Below are positions 6,070 to 8,761 of a stretch of DNA of 8,761 nt, in pieces; position 1 is the stretch's first letter, and the number at the start of each line of letters is the position of its first letter. Both the position numbers and the translations under genes were made by a program. The notes beneath the pieces were generated by a model. The model saw only the letters and a list, made by a program, of their open reading frames with translations. It was not told where the DNA came from and searched no databases. The stretch covers positions 1-8,761 of the forward strand of contig CADCPD010000174.1 of the NCBI GenBank assembly GCA_902803265.1, in the 5' to 3' direction. Origin of the DNA: an uncultured bacterium. GTDB lineage: Bacteria > Cyanobacteriota > Vampirovibrionia > Gastranaerophilales > Gastranaerophilaceae.

Positions 6070-6624
6070 ATGACAGTAACAAAAAGCTTAAAAGAAAAAT
6101 ACGAAAATGAAGTAAAAAATGCGTTGAAAGAAAAATTCGGATATACAAATGATATGGTTATTCCGAAACTTCACAAAATTGTTTTGAATATGGGTGTTGG
6201 TGAAGCTTCACACAACTCTAAAATAGCCGAAGCAATAGAATCACAATTAACAAAGATTGCAGGTCAAAAGTCTGTAGTAACAAAAGCTAAAAAATCAATC
6301 GCATCATACAAATTGAGAGAAGGAATGCCTGTTGGAGCTATGGTTACACTACGTGGCGAAAGAATGTATGACTTCTTACAAAAATTAATTTGTGTAGTTT
6401 TACCAAGAATCAGAGACTTCCGTGGTATAAGTGCAAAGAGTTTTGATGGTAGAGGTAACTATACATTAGGTTTGAAAGAACAAACATTATTCCCTGAAAT
6501 TTCTTATGATGAAGTTGATTTAGTAAAAGGTATGAACATTTCTGTTATCACAACAGCTAATACCGATGAAGAAGCAAGAGAATTATTGAAATTATTAGGT
6601 ATGCCATTCAAAGGCTTAAAATAA
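6070..6624 (+). CDS. rplE: 50S ribosomal protein L5
   Basis: L5 binds 5S rRNA and forms the central protuberance, contacting S13 and P-site tRNA. I start it at the ATG at 6070, giving 184 residues beginning MTVTKSLKEKYENEV. AGAGGA (6057-6062) lies 7 bases upstream. An in-frame TTG at 6034 would add 12 residues but runs through that ribosome site and lacks one itself. Landmarks are IPKLHKIVLNMGVGEA, AGQKSVVTKAKKSIASYKLR, EGMPVGAMVTLRGERMYDFL, LPRIRDFRGI, FDGRGNYTLGLKEQTLFPEI and the C-terminal DEEARELLKLLGMPF. It is close to the usual 179 or so residues. Confidence 0.97.
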   Translation: MTVTKSLKEKYENEVKNALKEKFGYTNDMVIPKLHKIVLNMGVGEASHNSKIAEAIESQLTKIAGQKSVVTKAKKSIASYKLREGMPVGAMVTLRGERMYDFLQKLICVVLPRIRDFRGISAKSFDGRGNYTLGLKEQTLFPEISYDEVDLVKGMNISVITTANTDEEARELLKLLGMPFKGLK

Positions 6625-6669
6625 GAAGTATTAATTGATAAAAGATAAGTAAATAAAAAGGAGAAAATC

Positions 6670-6876
6670 GTGGCTAAAAAAGCGATGATAAACAAGGAAA
6701 ATACAAGAAGAGAATTAGCAGCAAAAGGTAAATATCCTACTGTTAGACTTCATAACAGATGCAGCATATGTGGCCGTCCTCACGGTTATCACAGAGATTT
6801 CGGTATTTGCAGAATTTGCTTAAGAAAAATGGCTCACCAAGGTTTATTACCTGGTGTTACAAAAGCAAGCTGGTAA
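6670..6876 (+). CDS. rpsN: 30S ribosomal protein S14, zinc-binding type
   Basis: S14 is a late-assembling protein of the 30S head. This is the zinc-binding form (also named rpsZ): C31-x2-C34 and C47-x2-C50 in CSICGRPHGY...FGICRIC. The ending LRKMAHQGLLPGVTKASW is diagnostic. The start is GTG at 6670, preceded by AAGGAG (6658-6663), and gives MAKKAMINKE. At 68 residues it is about seven longer than the common 61-residue zinc form, the extra residues lying between the N-terminal helix and the first cysteine pair (around 10-25). It is far shorter than the roughly 100-residue zinc-free form typical of photosynthetic cyanobacteria. Confidence 0.97.
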   Translation: MAKKAMINKENTRRELAAKGKYPTVRLHNRCSICGRPHGYHRDFGICRICLRKMAHQGLLPGVTKASW

Positions 6877-6902
6877 TCCTGATTTAAAACGTACGACTAT
6901 AC

Positions 6903-6921
6903 TGCCTGAATTGTTCAGGTA
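6903..6921 (+). other. stable hairpin in the rpsN-rpsH gap
   Basis: CCTGAA (6905-6910) and TTCAGG (6914-6919) are perfect arms around a 3-base loop, extended by a G-U and a U-A pair to 6903-6921, 8 pairs in all. It ends 13 bases before the AAGGAAG ribosome site (6934-6940) of rpsH. No T-run follows, so it is not a terminator. Its place just before rpsH makes it a candidate control element, since S8 is an autoregulator in E. coli, but I did not recognise the S8 binding consensus. Confidence 0.45.
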
Positions 6922-6945
6922 AGTAGCAATATAAAGGAAGAAAAA

Positions 6946-7341
6946 ATGAATACAGATCCAATAGCAGATATGCTAACAAGAATCAGAAATGCTAATACTG
7001 TTTCTCATGAATCAGTTGAAGTTCCTGCTTCTAAATTAAAAATTGAGTTAGCTAAATTATTAAAAGAAGAAGGTTTTATCGAAGATTATGCCATTGTAGA
7101 AAATGGTAAATTTAAAGCAATCAATATTACTTTAAAATACACAGATAAGAAAAAACCTGTAATTACTAACTTACAAAGAATTTCAACACCCGGTTTGAGA
7201 ACTTATTGTAAATCTAAAAAATTGCCTCAAGTATTAGGTGGTTTAGGTATTGCAATCATTTCTACAAGCAAAGGTCTTTTGACAGACAGAAAAGCTCGTA
7301 AAGAAAATATCGGCGGTGAAATTATTTGCTACGTTTGGTAG
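6946..7341 (+). CDS. rpsH: 30S ribosomal protein S8
   Basis: S8 is a primary binder of the 16S central domain and, in E. coli, the translational repressor of the spc operon. The 131 residues match the family. It opens TDPIADMLTRIRNANTVSHE, and the C-terminal domain has RISTPGLRTYCKSKKLPQVL, GLGIAIISTSKGLLTDRKAR (99-118; STSKG at 106-110) and the closing GGEIICYVW. The ATG at 6946 follows AAGGAAG (6934-6940). The gene is flanked on both sides by unusually long gaps (69 and 116 bases), each containing a hairpin, which is suggestive for a known regulatory protein. Confidence 0.99.
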   Translation: MNTDPIADMLTRIRNANTVSHESVEVPASKLKIELAKLLKEEGFIEDYAIVENGKFKAINITLKYTDKKKPVITNLQRISTPGLRTYCKSKKLPQVLGGLGIAIISTSKGLLTDRKARKENIGGEIICYVW

Positions 7342-7357
7342 TGAGTTATAAAAGTCT

Positions 7358-7390
7358 AAAAGGCTTATCGTATGGTAAGTCTTTTGTTTT
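7358..7390 (+). terminator. intrinsic terminator or attenuator between rpsH and rplF
   Basis: AAAAGGCTTA (7358-7367) pairs with TAAGTCTTTT (7376-7385) around an 8-base loop, 10 pairs with one G-U. GTTTT follows at 7386-7390 and AAATTTT after that. The stem is A/U-rich at its base and lies 17 bases after the rpsH stop. Since rplF and rplR downstream are essential and read the same way, it should be a partial terminator or be followed by a promoter. The region 7391-7440 contains a TATATA (7434-7439) but no good -35 partner. Confidence 0.55.
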
Positions 7391-7457
7391 AAATTTTAAG
7401 TGTAATTGGTAGAAAAGCTTGAAATAGATGTAGTATATACCATAAGGAGAAATTAAA

Positions 7458-7997
7458 ATGTCAAGAATCGGTAAATTACCAATAGAAATTCCATCGGGAG
7501 TTGAAGTTAAAATTGACGGTCAAGTTGTAACAGCAAAAGGTCCAAATGGAACTGAAGTTGTTGAAGTTAGACCTGAAATTTCTGTTAAAATCGAAGATAA
7601 TCATGTGATTTTAACACCAATTAATAATGAAAGAAAAACAAATGCATTGCACGGTTTATCAAGAACTTTGGTAGCAAATGCAGTTACCGGTGTAAAAGAC
7701 GGTTTTGAAAAGAAATTAGAAATCGTTGGTGTTGGTTATCGTGCTAACATGGAAGGTAAAAATCTTAATCTTGTATTAGGATATTCTCACCCAATATTGG
7801 TTGAGCCGCCTGAAGGAATAACAATTGCGGTTGAAGCAAATACAAAAATTTCTGTAAAAGGTTCTAACAAACAAACAGTTGGTGATGTTGCAGCCTTAAT
7901 CAGAAGCAAACGTCCACCTGAAGTTTACAAAGGAAAAGGTGTAAAATATGAAGGTGAATACATCAGACGTAAAGCTGGTAAAGCTGGTAAAAAATAG
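7458..7997 (+). CDS. rplF: 50S ribosomal protein L6
   Basis: L6 has two related domains and lies near the sarcin-ricin loop and the GTPase centre. The 179 residues are standard. It opens SRIGKLPIEIPSGVEV; landmarks are LHGLSRTLVANAVTGV (64-79), LEIVGVGYRANMEG (87-100), LVLGYSHPI and the C-terminal signature PPEVYKGKGVKYEGEYIRRK (153-172) with a basic tail. AAGGAG (7444-7449) is 8 bases upstream of the ATG. A 116-base gap with a terminator-like hairpin separates it from rpsH, so its expression may differ from that of the genes before it. Confidence 0.99.
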   Translation: MSRIGKLPIEIPSGVEVKIDGQVVTAKGPNGTEVVEVRPEISVKIEDNHVILTPINNERKTNALHGLSRTLVANAVTGVKDGFEKKLEIVGVGYRANMEGKNLNLVLGYSHPILVEPPEGITIAVEANTKISVKGSNKQTVGDVAALIRSKRPPEVYKGKGVKYEGEYIRRKAGKAGKK

Positions 7998-8015
7998 AAT
8001 TTAAGTAGCCCATAG

Positions 8016-8045
8016 AAACCCTTGATAAAAATATCAAGAAGGTTT
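8016..8045 (+). other. hairpin immediately before rplR
   Basis: AAACC (8016-8020) and CTTGATA (8021-8027) pair with TATCAAG (8032-8038) and GGTTT (8041-8045), 12 perfect pairs with a 4-base A loop and a 2-base AA bulge on the 3' side. It fills about half of the 66-base rplF-rplR gap and ends 6 bases before the AAGGAG of rplR (8052-8057). It has no T-tract, so it is not a terminator. A bulged stem so close to a ribosome site is a plausible protein or ribosome control element; the ligand is unknown. Confidence 0.5.
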
Positions 8046-8063
8046 AGGTAAAAGGAGATAGAA

Positions 8064-8432
8064 ATGATTAAACAAGAAGTTAGAAAAACTAAAGTTAGAA
8101 AAAGACACCAAACAATTCGTGTTAAAGTACAGGGTACATCAGATGCTCCAAGATTAGCTGTGTACAGAAGTACAAAACACATATATGCTCAAGTTATTGA
8201 TGATACAAAACATGTAACATTAGCATCAGCATCATCTTTGGATAAAGAATTAAAAGAAACTTTAAATCACGGTGGAAATATAGAAGCTGCAAAAATTGTT
8301 GGTAAAACTGTAGCAGAACGTGCTTTAAAAGCTGGTATTAATGATGTTGTATTTGATAGAGGCGGATTCTTATATCATGGAAGAATTGAAGCTTTAGCTG
8401 ATGCAGCAAGAGAAGCAGGTTTGAATTTCTAA
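8064..8432 (+). CDS. rplR: 50S ribosomal protein L18
   Basis: L18 binds 5S rRNA with L5 and L25 and brings it into the central protuberance. The 122 residues are normal. A basic N-terminal arm (VRKTKVRKRHQTIRVKV) precedes the core: RLAVYRSTKHIYAQVIDD (150-base region after the arm), ASASSLDKEL, AAKIVGKTVAERALKAGI and FDRGGFLYHGRIEALADAAR, ending AGLNF. AAGGAG (8052-8057) is 6 bases from the ATG. It is the last ribosomal gene here: the usual next gene, rpsE, does not follow and a strong terminator lies 13 bases after the stop. Confidence 0.99.
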   Translation: MIKQEVRKTKVRKRHQTIRVKVQGTSDAPRLAVYRSTKHIYAQVIDDTKHVTLASASSLDKELKETLNHGGNIEAAKIVGKTVAERALKAGINDVVFDRGGFLYHGRIEALADAAREAGLNF

Positions 8433-8445
8433 TAAAATTTAATTT

Positions 8446-8483
8446 AATAAAAAAGACAGCTTTTAAAAGCTGTCTTTTTTATT
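8446..8483 (+). terminator. strong intrinsic terminator ending the ribosomal cluster
   Basis: The 38 bases are a perfect palindrome centred between 8464 and 8465. The GC-bearing core GACAGC/GCTGTC (8455-8460/8469-8474) and flanking A and T runs make a long stem, with T at 8475-8480 serving as the U-tract. By symmetry it could also terminate transcription from the opposite side. It clearly separates the ribosomal unit from motA. Confidence 0.93.
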
Positions 8484-8537
8484 GCAAATTTTGAATATCC
8501 TATAAACAGATGATACCTTTTTCTTAAAATCGTGTGA

Positions 8538-8553
8538 TTATATAATTATATAA
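8538..8553 (+). promoter_or_regulatory. candidate motA promoter with AT palindrome
   Basis: TATAAT (8541-8546), a perfect -10 box, lies in TTATATAATTATATAA, which is two copies of the palindrome TTATATAA and itself a 16-base palindrome. No good -35 is seen 16-18 bases upstream (TTTTTC or similar), and I find no sigma-28 type site with GCCGATAA. Transcription starting near 8553 would leave a short leader containing AAGGAGG (8564-8570). It could be a promoter with an activator or an operator; evidence is modest. Confidence 0.35.
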
Positions 8554-8575
8554 GGGGTGTCTTAAGGAGGATATT

Positions 8576-8761
8576 GTGAATTTTACTGCAGTATTTGCAT
8601 TATTTTTTGGTATTGTATTAGTATTTGTTGCACAAATGTTTGAAGGTGCATCTTTAGATATGTTTATTCAGCCAACTGCGTTTTTTATCGTTATCGGCGG
8701 TAGTTTTTGTGCTATTTTATTGAATTTTAACTGGAACATAGTATTAGGTGCTATGAAAGCG
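8576..8761 (+). CDS. motA: flagellar motor stator protein MotA, N-terminal part
   Basis: The gene runs off the right edge; 62 residues are visible. MotA with MotB forms the ion channel that drives flagellar rotation in the inner membrane. The start is GTG at 8576, 5 bases after a perfect AAGGAGG (8564-8570). Residues 3-19 form a hydrophobic first membrane segment, then EGASLDMFIQPTAFFIVIGG (23-42) matches the family's EGGSL...QPTA...GG block, and the second membrane segment covers about 34-51. It could be a close PomA-type paralogue, since ion specificity is not readable from this part. The following gene would be expected to be motB. It is separated from rplR by a strong terminator and is presumably its own unit. 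Confidence 0.87.
   Translation, partial: MNFTAVFALFFGIVLVFVAQMFEGASLDMFIQPTAFFIVIGGSFCAILLNFNWNIVLGAMKA

Noticed and set aside
7419..7447. TTGAAA with CATAAG or ATAAGG as an rplF promoter
   Set aside because: The putative -10 box overlaps the rplF Shine-Dalgarno AAGGAG at 7444-7449, so the transcript would lack it.
8503..8530. Sigma-28 flagellar promoter before motA
   Set aside because: TAAA occurs at 8503-8506 but nothing like GCCGATAA follows at the required spacing.
1..8761. Mobile element, CRISPR array or transferred island
   Set aside because: The window is a continuous, conserved ribosomal-protein cluster with uniform codon use. No transposase, integrase, repeat-spacer pattern or terminal repeats were seen.

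Overview
The window is a ribosomal-protein gene cluster of the S10-spc type, all on the + strand. It runs from the 3' end of rpsJ (S10) through rplC, rplD, rplW, rplB, rpsS, rplV, rpsC, rplP, rpmC, rpsQ, rplN, rplX, rplE, rpsN (zinc type), rpsH, rplF and rplR. A strong intrinsic terminator follows, and then the first 62 codons of a motA-like flagellar stator gene. The genes are intact, of normal family length, and nearly all preceded by a good Shine-Dalgarno sequence. I see no insertion sequence, CRISPR array, phage gene, tRNA or rRNA.

The organism is an AT-rich, probably motile bacterium. Codon use is strongly A/T-ending (AGA, AAA, GAA, TTA). Several proteins, L3 above all (the TDGYNAIQ block followed by an LTKAQVGH...RHL segment), read like cyanobacterial homologues. 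The AT-rich genome and the flagellar gene suggest a non-photosynthetic cyanobacterial relative such as the Melainabacteria/Gastranaerophilales. This placement rests on remembered sequence resemblance and needs a tree.

Layout. 1-205: end of rpsJ. 206-366: a 161-base leader, more GC-rich than its surroundings, with inverted repeats and a perfect TATAAT; I infer a separate transcription start or an RNA control element before rplC. 367-5240: the S10-type block, tightly packed, with rpmC and rpsQ overlapping by 8 bases. 5241-5299: the classical S10/spc boundary, with a weak terminator-like hairpin and a candidate promoter. 5300-8432: the spc-type block rplN to rplR, with hairpins before rpsH, rplF and rplR. 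8446-8483: a 38-base perfect palindrome acting as terminator. 8484-8575: motA upstream region. 8576-8761: motA start, cut by the window edge.

The ribosomal genes encode parts of both subunits made in equal amounts, so co-transcription with translational tuning is expected. The main departure from the common bacterial order is that the spc block stops after rplR. The usual followers rpsE, rpmD, rplO and secY are not here, and an unrelated motility gene lies next. The second feature of interest is that most of the longer intergenic gaps carry an inverted repeat, some terminator-like and some resembling leader RNA structures. No undescribed multi-gene system is visible; this is core housekeeping DNA with possibly lineage-specific regulation.
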